Source: Candidatus Latescibacterota bacterium (lineage in GTDB: Bacteria; Latescibacterota; UBA2968; UBA8231). Taken from it: 64,000 nt of DNA. The notes beneath the pieces were generated by a model. That model was not told where the DNA came from. It saw only the letters and a list, made by a program, of their open reading frames with translations, and searched no databases. A program made the translations under genes and the position numbers. This document shows, one piece after another, positions 9,750-18,558 of the stretch; positions within the stretch are counted from its first letter, which is position 1; each line of letters opens with the position of its first letter. The stretch lies in the NCBI GenBank assembly GCA_022819745.1, contig JAJEGS010000007.1, positions 1-64,000 on the forward strand. Direction: 5' to 3'.

Positions 9750-12718
9750 CCATGACACCGGGCATCGCGCTACATATTTGCCGCTTTTCAGGGGCCCTTG
9801 CGCTAATTGTCGTCATAGCTCTTCCCCTCGCCGCTGGGGAGGACTACGGCAACCGCTTGGGCCGGCGGACGAGCGGACAGACGACTTATACGGCGGTGGG
9901 TCCGAGCATTTTGCTAGAGGCCTTAGACCCAAGCGTGCAGCGGTGGTATTTGCCGCAAGAATTATTCGCCGAGTACGGCCGACGCCAGTGGCAGTACACC
10001 AACTACGCCCGCGAGCCCTACCGGCGCTATCTAGAACGCCAACTTGAAGGGATTCATTTTTACGACGATTTCGGCTCATTTGTCACCCGAGGCTGGATCA
10101 TCTACGATTGGCGGCAGACCCGTCCGCGTCCCTTCCAGAGCAGTCAACTCACCAAGCCCGGACGTTACGAAACCTGGTTTCAGCGCCTAGTCATCGGCAA
10201 AGACAGGAGCGGGGACTACGGCTATTCAATCCTCATCGGCGACGAGATCAACGCCACATTAACTCCCATGACGTTCCGCAAGGCCGGCTTTAACGGGATC
10301 GCGACCAGCCTAGTAGGCGACCGCTTCCGGGCCACCGGGCTGTTTTCCAGAATTTCGGCCCCAATCGTCGAGATTGATTATCTGGCCCCCACAGTGGCCC
10401 TGTCTAATTCCACCAACCTTTCAGCAGGACGATTCGAAGCCGACCTAACCGATTTCCTGACTTTGGGCCTGACCGCTGTGAATTCCCACAACGTCCGCGG
10501 CTCGCGGGAAAGCTTCAGGGACAATCCCTTTAAGGGCATGCTGACTGCGGGGCAGCTAAGTAGGCAAACAAACCTGCTGGTCGTGCGTCTCAGCGACGAC
10601 TCTCCAGAGGACGATGAAGGTGGGGCTGTCCTCTTCAGCGAGGATGTGGAGATCACGACCACCCTGCTTCAGCGGATCGAGGTCGCCGACAGCGTGCAGG
10701 TGGTGCCCATCGACACGGTCATCACAGGCAGCAGCATCGGATTTCACGCTGCGCGCGAGGGCGGCAGCGTGCGCGACGGGTTCCTGACGGCTGACGGAGC
10801 CGAAAGTATTACCCTCAAATACGTCCTGAGTCCTGGAGAGACCGAAAGCGAAGAGAGCAGCCTGCGTTTCCTGATGCAGCGGCATTTCAAGCTGACTCTA
10901 GCAGAAGCCGAAGACGCAATAAACGCCATCAGTAACGTGCGCTTCCGCTTGGTGCTGGCCAACGACTACCGAGTCGAGGTGACTTCCGACCGGCAAACCA
11001 ACCTCGATGGCCAGCCGCAGTTTCTCCTAGTCGAGCGCGCCATCGGCAATATCAAGAACCGCTTGAACCAGCGCCAAGTGGTCTTCGACTACGGCCTACC
11101 TACCGCCCAGCTAATCTACGGGATCACTGCCGAAGTGCGAAATTTCTATGGCTTCGACTTCTACGGTGAGTTCAATCTCAGTACTCGGTACCGCAAATAT
11201 CCGGCCATCAACCGCGAAAAACACCGGGCCATTGCCGGTACTTCAGGCGACAGAGAGGCCGTCGGCTGGATGATCAACCTGACCAAACGCGTCGGCCCCT
11301 GGCGCTTGTTCGCCGAGGCCTTCGGCATGGACGACGAATACAGCACCAGCGTCAAGCCAGTAGATGGCCGTGGCATAGTTGACTTTTCACCCGAAGCCAC
11401 GAACCGTCTGTACGACTTTGTCGATGACAACGACGACAACGACCGCCATCCAGACCAGATTCGTTTCAATCAGGGCAGCCTGATCCCGATCCCAGGTCAA
11501 ACGGCGTTCTCGATCCGCGAGGAGGGCGTGCCCGACCCGGCAGTTTTTCCCGGGTACGATGAGAACGGCGATTTCATTTCCGATTTCAACCAGAACAGCA
11601 ACAGTGAGCGCCCCAACTTCTTCCCCGACTACGACGAACCGTTTCTGCGCTACAGTTCGGACCGCCCCGAGTTCCTCTTCGGCATCGACCTGAACAACAA
11701 TGGCTGGATTGATCGCTTCGAAAACGACGACTTGCCAGACTATCCGTACAAAAAAGACCATTGGGGCTACAACCTCTACAGCAGCGTCCAAATCAATCCC
11801 GCAGTCAAAATAACTCTGGGACACCTGAACCAAGTGCAGCGAAAGACCGACCGCAGGAATAAGACTACCTACGGCATCTTCACCCTAGAACGGGACTGGC
11901 CGACCTGGGGAAGGGTCCGGATTTTCGATATGCTCAAAAAGGCCGAGGACGATATTCCCGATCCACTCTCCCAGTGGGTCATGTCCCGCACGCTGTTCGG
12001 ACAGGCCGGAGAGACCAGCGGCAGCAATATGGCCGTACCCGATCTGTTGGCTGCAGAGAACACTTGGATCAATACATTCTACATCGATTGGGAATATGCC
12101 AGCCCGCGTCAGTGGAGTACTCGGCACCGATTCAAGTGGGAGGTTTTCAGGCAGCGAGAGATCGACAAAGGATTCTCGCTGGACGAAGTGGGGAACATCT
12201 TTTTAGATGAGCAGGAGAATCGGCTGGCGGATTTTGATCCCTTGGGAGTGGAGCGTCGCGATGGCCGCCGGACTTCCGGGATGGTAGGGCTGATTGACAA
12301 GGTCGATTGTAATTTAACTTGGAGAGAATTAACGTTTTTGCCCAGATTCAAAAGTGAGTTCCTACACGTCGTGCCCTTTGAGCAGAACGAGGATGCGCAA
12401 CGGACTTGGGATGCGCTCTTTTTCTTGTTAACCGAAGTGCCTTTTTTGCAAAATACCCGTGTCCAGCTAGGCTTGGAGCAGAGGCTATTCTACAACCTCA
12501 AAGAAAAGGAGGACAACCTGCTTACTGGCACTTTGACCGGGGATTTTCGCGGCACCGTTTTCGCCTTGCAACTATCGACTACCCATCCGTACTCGGGGTA
12601 CTCTTTAACCACGCAGTTGGGGCTGCGCTACGACAGGCGCTCCTTAGAAGCGGCCACCGATGAACGCAAGATACGGACTTCGGGATTGGCCTTCCTGTCG
12701 ATGTTCGTCGGCCTGTAA
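9746..12718 (+). CDS. Putative large outer-membrane beta-barrel protein, copy 2
   Basis: 990 aa from GTG 9746 (ATG 9752 is an alternative), with signal peptide through about PLAAG. Shares its order of motifs with copy 1: RRQWQYTNYAREPYRRY, GWIIYDWRQ, ATLTPMTFRKAGFNG, VVFDYGLPTAQL, YGFDFYGEFN, FLFGIDLNNNGWIDRFEND, RVRIFDMLKKAED. Acidic calcium-like loops fall near residues 557, 602 and 645. Compared with copy 1 it carries extra sequence near residues 310-405. It ends SMFVGL, a hydrophobic terminal strand usual for outer-membrane barrels. Translational coupling by the GTGA overlap implies the two barrels are made together, possibly as partners. Function unknown. Confidence 0.7.
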   Translation: MTMTPGIALHICRFSGALALIVVIALPLAAGEDYGNRLGRRTSGQTTYTAVGPSILLEALDPSVQRWYLPQELFAEYGRRQWQYTNYAREPYRRYLERQLEGIHFYDDFGSFVTRGWIIYDWRQTRPRPFQSSQLTKPGRYETWFQRLVIGKDRSGDYGYSILIGDEINATLTPMTFRKAGFNGIATSLVGDRFRATGLFSRISAPIVEIDYLAPTVALSNSTNLSAGRFEADLTDFLTLGLTAVNSHNVRGSRESFRDNPFKGMLTAGQLSRQTNLLVVRLSDDSPEDDEGGAVLFSEDVEITTTLLQRIEVADSVQVVPIDTVITGSSIGFHAAREGGSVRDGFLTADGAESITLKYVLSPGETESEESSLRFLMQRHFKLTLAEAEDAINAISNVRFRLVLANDYRVEVTSDRQTNLDGQPQFLLVERAIGNIKNRLNQRQVVFDYGLPTAQLIYGITAEVRNFYGFDFYGEFNLSTRYRKYPAINREKHRAIAGTSGDREAVGWMINLTKRVGPWRLFAEAFGMDDEYSTSVKPVDGRGIVDFSPEATNRLYDFVDDNDDNDRHPDQIRFNQGSLIPIPGQTAFSIREEGVPDPAVFPGYDENGDFISDFNQNSNSERPNFFPDYDEPFLRYSSDRPEFLFGIDLNNNGWIDRFENDDLPDYPYKKDHWGYNLYSSVQINPAVKITLGHLNQVQRKTDRRNKTTYGIFTLERDWPTWGRVRIFDMLKKAEDDIPDPLSQWVMSRTLFGQAGETSGSNMAVPDLLAAENTWINTFYIDWEYASPRQWSTRHRFKWEVFRQREIDKGFSLDEVGNIFLDEQENRLADFDPLGVERRDGRRTSGMVGLIDKVDCNLTWRELTFLPRFKSEFLHVVPFEQNEDAQRTWDALFFLLTEVPFLQNTRVQLGLEQRLFYNLKEKEDNLLTGTLTGDFRGTVFALQLSTTHPYSGYSLTTQLGLRYDRRSLEAATDERKIRTSGLAFLSMFVGL

Positions 12719-12767
12719 GAAGGAAGGGTCTCTTGGCCTGCCGCATTGAGAAAAGGGACTGGAAAAT

Positions 12768-15299
12768 ATGAGACATACTCTGTGGCTCTGCCGACTCAGT
12801 GCATTGGCTCTGCTGCTGACCAGTACGATAGGATGGGCTCAGCAGCGGGGGCATCGGATCGGCAGCGCTGAGGTCCTCGTCAATACCCGGAATCACTGGC
12901 AGAACTGGGAGTTCCCTGCGGGAACCGTGGAGATTTCCGCCACAGGCACAGTACGGCCCCGTCAATTGCGGCGAGGTACCAATGCGGTGGAGGATATAGT
13001 TGAATTTCTACGGCGGCATCCTCCGGGTAATTTAACCAAGAAAGCCCCCGAACAGATCAGCCTGACTGATGCCATCCAAGCCGGCTCCAATCCGGAAGAT
13101 GTAATCCACGTCCTAGATGGCGACCCGAGTACCTACTGGGAGCCCGATCCTCCTCGGAATCCAGACAATCTCTCTTCGGAATGGTGGTTCACCGTCGATT
13201 TGGGACGGCTTGTCTTTGCTAGGAAGATAGTGGTGCGATTCGCCCAAGAGGGAGATCCGTTTCTCTTGTTTGAACTACTCGTAACCGATGGGCAGAAACG
13301 GGCCCAATTTCCGCGCCCAACCTTCAAGACCGTGCTTCGCACTCTGCAGCCCAACAGGAGCGAAAGGCTCTTTGAGATTGATCTAACAGACAGCGAAATA
13401 GGGGGGCAGGCCGTGCGCTTATTTCAGGTGCTCGTCAGCGGCAGCAACCTAGACCGCAGCGAGGAACTTACTCAGGAAGAATACAATGCTCTGTCGGCTC
13501 CCGATCGAGGTGCGATCGAATACCACAAGCGTCTGCCCGACGGAGGCAGCTTCAGAGTCGGGAAGGAGGTTTATGAACAACTGTCGGTGGAGCAGCAGGG
13601 GGACATTCGCCATTTCCGGCGCGAGCGACCCCGGCTGGCAGAAGTAGAAGTATGGAGTGAAGGAGATGAGATAGTCGGCGGCGCTATCGAACGAGGTGGT
13701 CGGCTATCGACCAGCCAGCCGGCTGCTGCAACCGGCAACTTCGTCGATGGCGACCCAAACAGCAAGTCGCGCCTGCCCTGGGGTGTTCCAGACCCGACCA
13801 GAATCGGCGAGGAGATGCAGTTGGTCGTCGATCTGGGTTCGCATTTCTGGATCGATACGCACCGAATGGTTTTCCAAGGACAGTCTTTCGCCGAATATAC
13901 AGCGGAGACCTCAGACGGTTCCCTAGCGCCGGATGGCAGTCTGAAGTGGGACAAATTGCTGCAGCGCAAGCACGAGATCGCCTATAAGGATTTTGAAGTC
14001 AATACCTTCTCGCAGGTAGCGGCGCGCTTTTTTAGACTGAGATGGTTTCTAGCGGGTCTGGAAGGAAGCGCCCAGCTAGCCGAGTTACAGCTCTATGGAG
14101 AAGGTTTCCAACCGAGGGTTTTCCTAGAGTCGGATCTGATCCGTCTGGGAGGCAGCCGCAATCTGCTCTCCATCGAGTGGCAGGCGGATACTCCCCGAGG
14201 TACGGATGTGCTGATTCAGACGCGCAGTGGCAGCCAACTAGATGAAAAGCTGCACTATTTTCACAAAGACGGCACTGAGCTAACTAAGGAAAAATACGAA
14301 GACCTGTTGTCGCTTTTCAGAGGTGATATCATTGCCGAAGATGTACCGGGAAGCGACTGGAGCGACTGGAGCGAGCCGTACAGCGAGGCGACGGGCAGCC
14401 CGATTACTTCGCCTTCGCCGCGCGAATTCCTCAAAATACGGGCGACTCTGCTTTCCAAAAATCCCGAACTTCACGCCGCGCTCCAATCGATCCGTCTGCA
14501 CTTCGTCGATCCCGTAGTCCGCAGACTAGTCGGCGAGATCGCGCCATTTCAAGTGGACTCGCTAGGAACGGAACAAGTCTTTTCGCTCTACTTGGAGCCA
14601 CAGTTTTCGGTCAGAGATTCCGGCTTCGACGAATTGCTCCTCGTAGCTCCATCCGATATGAACCTACAGTTCGTAGATTTGTACAGGAACGATGGGGAGT
14701 TGGCCGTGGAAGGAGTCTCCGTTGTACCCACTCAAGCCGACAGCCTGCGTCTATCCTTTCCAAGGATAGCGCCGAATCAGGGCATTGACCTGCTGCGGCT
14801 CGACTTCAGGACCGCGCTCTTTGCTTCGGGCGCTGTGCTGCGTCCGGCCGTGCGCAACAGCGACCAAGGCGAGGACACTTGGCAGCGGGCAGATCCAGGC
14901 GATGTCCTAGCGGCAGTCCAAGGGAACACGACCACGATAGTGAGCACACTCAAGATCAAAAAGCTGATCACCGGGATCGAGGTGCAGCCCCTCGTCTTCA
15001 CCCCCAACGGCGACGGGATTAACGACGAGGTGGTTTTCTCATTCCGGGTCACTCGTTTGAGTGCTTCTAGTCCGGTGGAAGTAACCGTTTACGATCTCAG
15101 CGGCCGGACAGTGCGGCACCTAGCCGAACAACGCCCCTTGAGTACGGGAAGTTATGAGATCGGCTGGGACGGTAGAGACAATAAGAACGTGGTGGTGCCC
15201 CCGGGAATCTACTTTGCTCGTCTGCAGATCGCTGCTAATACATTCGGAGCGGTCGTCGGGGACGAGACCGTCGTGCGCTCCATAGGCGTAAGCTATTGA
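12768..15299 (+). CDS. Secreted protein with two discoidin-like modules and TPNGDGIND/FlgD-like C-terminus
   Basis: 843 aa, ATG start, signal peptide ending about TIGWAQ. A first discoidin-like module around residues 100-230 carries LDGDPSTYWEPDPP and WFTVDLGRLVFARKI. A second spans about 320-450 (FVDGDPNSKSR, LVVDLGSHFWIDTHRM). Between and after them a short motif of the form YxxLxxxxxGxI recurs (EEYNALSAPDRGAIE, EVYEQLSVEQQGDIR, EKYEDLLSLFRGDII). Then come W-S-D-W-S, a VGEIAP domain, and FTPNGDGIND at about 743 followed by an FlgD-like Ig fold (VYDLSGRTVR ... GWDGRDNKNVVVPPGIYF). It ends IGVSY. The layout is close to the 'B' family at 54.7-64 kb. Surface adhesion or glycan binding is plausible but unproven. 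Confidence 0.8.
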   Translation: MRHTLWLCRLSALALLLTSTIGWAQQRGHRIGSAEVLVNTRNHWQNWEFPAGTVEISATGTVRPRQLRRGTNAVEDIVEFLRRHPPGNLTKKAPEQISLTDAIQAGSNPEDVIHVLDGDPSTYWEPDPPRNPDNLSSEWWFTVDLGRLVFARKIVVRFAQEGDPFLLFELLVTDGQKRAQFPRPTFKTVLRTLQPNRSERLFEIDLTDSEIGGQAVRLFQVLVSGSNLDRSEELTQEEYNALSAPDRGAIEYHKRLPDGGSFRVGKEVYEQLSVEQQGDIRHFRRERPRLAEVEVWSEGDEIVGGAIERGGRLSTSQPAAATGNFVDGDPNSKSRLPWGVPDPTRIGEEMQLVVDLGSHFWIDTHRMVFQGQSFAEYTAETSDGSLAPDGSLKWDKLLQRKHEIAYKDFEVNTFSQVAARFFRLRWFLAGLEGSAQLAELQLYGEGFQPRVFLESDLIRLGGSRNLLSIEWQADTPRGTDVLIQTRSGSQLDEKLHYFHKDGTELTKEKYEDLLSLFRGDIIAEDVPGSDWSDWSEPYSEATGSPITSPSPREFLKIRATLLSKNPELHAALQSIRLHFVDPVVRRLVGEIAPFQVDSLGTEQVFSLYLEPQFSVRDSGFDELLLVAPSDMNLQFVDLYRNDGELAVEGVSVVPTQADSLRLSFPRIAPNQGIDLLRLDFRTALFASGAVLRPAVRNSDQGEDTWQRADPGDVLAAVQGNTTTIVSTLKIKKLITGIEVQPLVFTPNGDGINDEVVFSFRVTRLSASSPVEVTVYDLSGRTVRHLAEQRPLSTGSYEIGWDGRDNKNVVVPPGIYFARLQIAANTFGAVVGDETVVRSIGVSY

Positions 15300-15403
15300 T
15301 CTGCCTTGGGGGCCAAAGCTGCGCTCTGACCAGCGCAAGACTTTGCTACAAACTATTGCGGCGACTGATCCGGTTGCCGAGAGAAGGAGTAAGAAGTGCG
15401 GCC

Positions 15404-17356
15404 GTGACGAGAGAACGTTTTTTCCCCAGTCTGTTGGTTGCCCTGCTGGTCTTGCTCAGTGCAGGCTATGGAGAGCGCCTTACAGCCCTCACTATATACC
15501 GAATCGGCGGCGAACACCTGCCTGCTCCCGAGGAGGAGATGCCGCACGAGTTCGTGCAGCTATCTTGGGAAGCGATAGAAGAAAATCTGCACGGCAAAGC
15601 GGAACTGGTGCAGGTGAGTCCCGATTCGGTTTCTCCACTGCGCCTTAATCCCAATCTCAATCTCACGCCGCTGATCGAGAAGCGCGGCGGCCAGATAGAG
15701 AATTTGAGTTTCCGAGGCTGGGAAAAGCACGGCGATGAGGATGCCTTGATATTCGACCAGGATCCGAGCACCATCTACCTAGGGGACGGCCGCTTCGCCT
15801 CGTATTCGGCCACCGAAAAAAACTTGCTTTTCGATTTTGGCGGTAGGGTGATCCTCCACAGGGTTCGCTTCTATCCGCGCGACCAGTTCCTAAGCGACCG
15901 ATTTGTGCAGAAGTTCAAGATCGGCATCAGCGACGGGGATTCACTCAAAGATGGTACGCGAGAATTTAACGTACTCTTCCGCGTATGCCCCAGTTGTCCC
16001 ACGCAGAGTGCCGGCGACTTCGACCTAATCCACGATATCAGAGAAAACACCGAAGCCGTCGTCGATCTGCAACTGCCACAGATGCCTTCTCGCAAATTGG
16101 TCTTTCAGGCTTTCGAAAACACCCGCAATGTCTGGGAGATCGCCGAGTTCGAGATCTACGGAATCGGCTATGCACCCTTCGCAAGCTATGTATCTAATAT
16201 CATCGACTTGGGTGCTCCGGCCACTCTGGGAAGGATATCATGGTCCGGCCGCGTTGACCCAGAGGCCAGAATCGACCTAAAGTCGCGCAGCGGCGACGAT
16301 AGCGAACCGAACACGTACTGGCGCTTCACCGAGCGCGGCAGCGAGCGCACCCGCCTAGATGCCAACGGAGCAGAACTGACCAGACAAGCCTACCAGAAAC
16401 TATCGTTTAACGAAAAGGCAGGGACTACCCATGACGGTGAAAACTGGAGCTTCTGGTCAGCCCCATACGACTTCAAGGCCATGAGTAGCTCTCTAGTGAG
16501 CTCCAAACCACAGCAGTTTATCCAGTTCCAGATCGACTTCACCTCTGCAGTGCAAGCTGGTGCCCGGCTGGATTACCTTCAGTTTGGGGTGTCGGTACCG
16601 CCGGTGGCCAGTCAAGTTCTCGCTGAGATCACTCCGGTGGCAGTGCCTGCGGGTGAAGAATCCAATTTTACCTACAAACTACGTCCTCAAATTGCACCCA
16701 ATGATCTGGGTTTTGACAGTATCGAGATCGACGTGCCCGGAGCCCTTAAAGGGGTGGACGCGGTGCGCATCAGCGGCACCCCAGTGGAATTCGAGATAAG
16801 GCACCTGACAGACAACGGGCTTGCCGTGCAGATCCCGAGGATCGATTTCGAGCGCACAGGTGAATTGATCGAATTAGATTTTCGGGCAGAGGTGTTCAAA
16901 TTCAGTACTATCTTTGCGGGACGGGTCTTCGACAGTACGCGACCACACGAGATGCATCAGACAGTAGCACCTGGCGATGCGGACCCGCTAACTGACACTA
17001 ATACCCTGAAGGTGGACCTGAGTCAGTTGCGACAGGAGACGATCTGGACGCTGCGGCTTTCCCCAGCGGCTTTTACCCCCAATGGAGACGGGATTAACGA
17101 TGCGGTGCGGATCGTTTACGACCTGCTAAATCTGACGAGCCCAGCGTCAGTAGCTGTGGAACTATACGACCTGTCAGGCAGGAAACTAGCAACGATACAC
17201 AGGGGTGAGAACCTGAGCGGCCGCTTTTCGTTTAGCTGGGATGGTCGCAACAGTCAAGGCGAGCTCCTGCCCCTGGGCATTTACCTTCTTCGCATGGAGG
17301 TGGATGCGGACAAAGGCCGTGACTCAGCGCAGCGCGTCATTTCCATCGCCTATTAA
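15404..17356 (+). CDS. Secreted discoidin-like protein with TPNGDGIND/FlgD-like C-terminus
   Basis: 650 aa from GTG 15404, preceded by GAAGGAG (14-base spacing) and followed by a strong hydrophobic signal (LLVALLVLLSAGYG). The frame stays open upstream to a TTG at 15296 overlapping the previous stop, but that 36-residue extension is basic and would precede the signal sequence, so it is rejected. A discoidin-like module (DQDPSTIYLGDGRF ... VWEIAEFEIYGIGY) occupies about residues 85-260. It is followed by 'SNIIDLGAPATLGRISW', a W-S-F-W-S linker, an 'AEITPVAVPAGEE' domain and FTPNGDGIND at about 557, then WDGRNSQGELLPLGIYL. It ends ISIAY. Closest in layout to the first gene of this operon (4636). 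Last gene before the terminator at 17435. Confidence 0.78.
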   Translation: MTRERFFPSLLVALLVLLSAGYGERLTALTIYRIGGEHLPAPEEEMPHEFVQLSWEAIEENLHGKAELVQVSPDSVSPLRLNPNLNLTPLIEKRGGQIENLSFRGWEKHGDEDALIFDQDPSTIYLGDGRFASYSATEKNLLFDFGGRVILHRVRFYPRDQFLSDRFVQKFKIGISDGDSLKDGTREFNVLFRVCPSCPTQSAGDFDLIHDIRENTEAVVDLQLPQMPSRKLVFQAFENTRNVWEIAEFEIYGIGYAPFASYVSNIIDLGAPATLGRISWSGRVDPEARIDLKSRSGDDSEPNTYWRFTERGSERTRLDANGAELTRQAYQKLSFNEKAGTTHDGENWSFWSAPYDFKAMSSSLVSSKPQQFIQFQIDFTSAVQAGARLDYLQFGVSVPPVASQVLAEITPVAVPAGEESNFTYKLRPQIAPNDLGFDSIEIDVPGALKGVDAVRISGTPVEFEIRHLTDNGLAVQIPRIDFERTGELIELDFRAEVFKFSTIFAGRVFDSTRPHEMHQTVAPGDADPLTDTNTLKVDLSQLRQETIWTLRLSPAAFTPNGDGINDAVRIVYDLLNLTSPASVAVELYDLSGRKLATIHRGENLSGRFSFSWDGRNSQGELLPLGIYLLRMEVDADKGRDSAQRVISIAY

Positions 17357-17434
17357 AAGATCGCCTCAAATACGTCGGTGTTGGAGATAAGCTTATGTGA
17401 TGCGGCCTTCATCTCTAGGCTCACGCGCAAATAT

Positions 17435-17472
17435 AAAAAAGCTGTGCCCGGATGCCCGAGCACAGCTTTTTA
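17435..17472 (+). terminator. Bidirectional rho-independent terminator
   Basis: An A-run, then GCTGTGC (17441-17447), a 12-base loop, GCACAGC (17460-17466) and a T-run. With A/T tracts on both sides the hairpin can terminate transcripts from either strand: the surface operon ending at 17356 and the convergent minus-strand gene ending at 17501. Confidence 0.85.
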
Positions 17473-17500
17473 GGGATCGTAAAAGATACAGCGAGAAGGT

Positions 17501-18418
17501 TTATTCCATAAAATAGGACTTGATGCTACCCCAAGTATCGCTCTCGACCGCGGTTGGCAAACGCTCCTCATCAACCGGGAGCAACACGAAGTCGGTGAAC
17601 GAACTAGCATTTCCGAATACATCGTTCTGGCCACCCAATATAAAACGACCGAAGCGTTTGTCTTCTTGGGACGGACTTATATCGTTGTCGATCACTGCGA
17701 TCCCAAGGCCGATAATTTCGAGCTCGACGAGGTCGTGTTGGACGCTCTGTTCGGGCCCCTGGAAGTTGAAGTCGTCCCACGCTACTGTGTACCACTCGGC
17801 TTTCAGAGTGGCCTGAGTGCCGTGGGAGCCGTCTAGGGTAAACGAATCGGCGCAGCATGAATAAGGCTCTTCATCGTGCCAAGTCGACGAGCTCATCCAG
17901 AACCAGTTCCAACCTTCCGGCTCGATAGCCGGCCAGCGATAGTGGTAGGTCTGCGCATGGGCACCGTCCAACCGCATGAGTTCTTCTTCGGGCAGCCCGC
18001 GGTCTAGAGTGAAGTACCAGTCGCCAGAGTGGTCGGCGTCCACTCCTATCTCGATGCTATCATCGTTGCCCGAATCACCGTAACCTCCACCATCGCGGTC
18101 CCATAAATCGTCAAAGCGGTCAATGACGTAGTAGAGACGGTCGGTTTCGTCGTGCCAAGAGATGGCAACGCGGAACCACATGTCGGACACATCGATCTCC
18201 TTGGTGGTGCCCAAGTCGCCGCCGAAATCCTGCTCGTTGATCTCGATCCACAGTTCCTCGGGCAACACCTCCCATTCGGAGATATCGCCGTCGAGGACGG
18301 GAAGGTGGGACGTGGGCCACTGCCAAGCACCCAATATCTTGTCTTCAGGGACGTGGGCAGAAACCACATTGGCCAAGGCGATCAACCCCACCGCTACAAT
18401 CGAAAGATTTTTCATCAT
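17501..18418 (-). CDS. Secreted CBM9/DOMON-like beta-sandwich protein
   Basis: 305 aa. ATG 18418 has a very strong ribosome site (GAGGAGGGAA) two bases upstream of the start doublet ATGATG. Signal peptide MMKNLSIVAVGLIALANVVSA. The body resembles the CBM9-like fold seen in many FCB secreted proteins: VLDGDISEWEVLPEELW near residue 40, VSDMWFRVAISWHDETDRLYYVIDRFDD, then DDSIEIGVDADHSGDWYF. Acidic, with several Asp/Gly loops that could bind calcium. No catalytic signature. Convergent with the surface operon and separated from it by the terminator. Ligand unknown; carbohydrate binding is inferred from the fold resemblance only. Confidence 0.65.
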   Translation of the reverse strand: MMKNLSIVAVGLIALANVVSAHVPEDKILGAWQWPTSHLPVLDGDISEWEVLPEELWIEINEQDFGGDLGTTKEIDVSDMWFRVAISWHDETDRLYYVIDRFDDLWDRDGGGYGDSGNDDSIEIGVDADHSGDWYFTLDRGLPEEELMRLDGAHAQTYHYRWPAIEPEGWNWFWMSSSTWHDEEPYSCCADSFTLDGSHGTQATLKAEWYTVAWDDFNFQGPEQSVQHDLVELEIIGLGIAVIDNDISPSQEDKRFGRFILGGQNDVFGNASSFTDFVLLPVDEERLPTAVESDTWGSIKSYFME

Positions 18419-18558
18419 AATTCCCTCCTCAGTTTATGGGAATGCAAGATATAACTACCATACAATCAAGTCAAGATATATTTAATTTTTTTAAAAAAAT
18501 TTAGCGTTAATCAACCAAGGCTCAAATCCCTGCGCTATCTACCGGTTCGGGCAGGATC

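Noticed and set aside
6951..12718. Barrel proteins as TonB-dependent receptors
   Set aside because: No plug domain, TonB box or carboxypeptidase-like N-terminal domain can be read.
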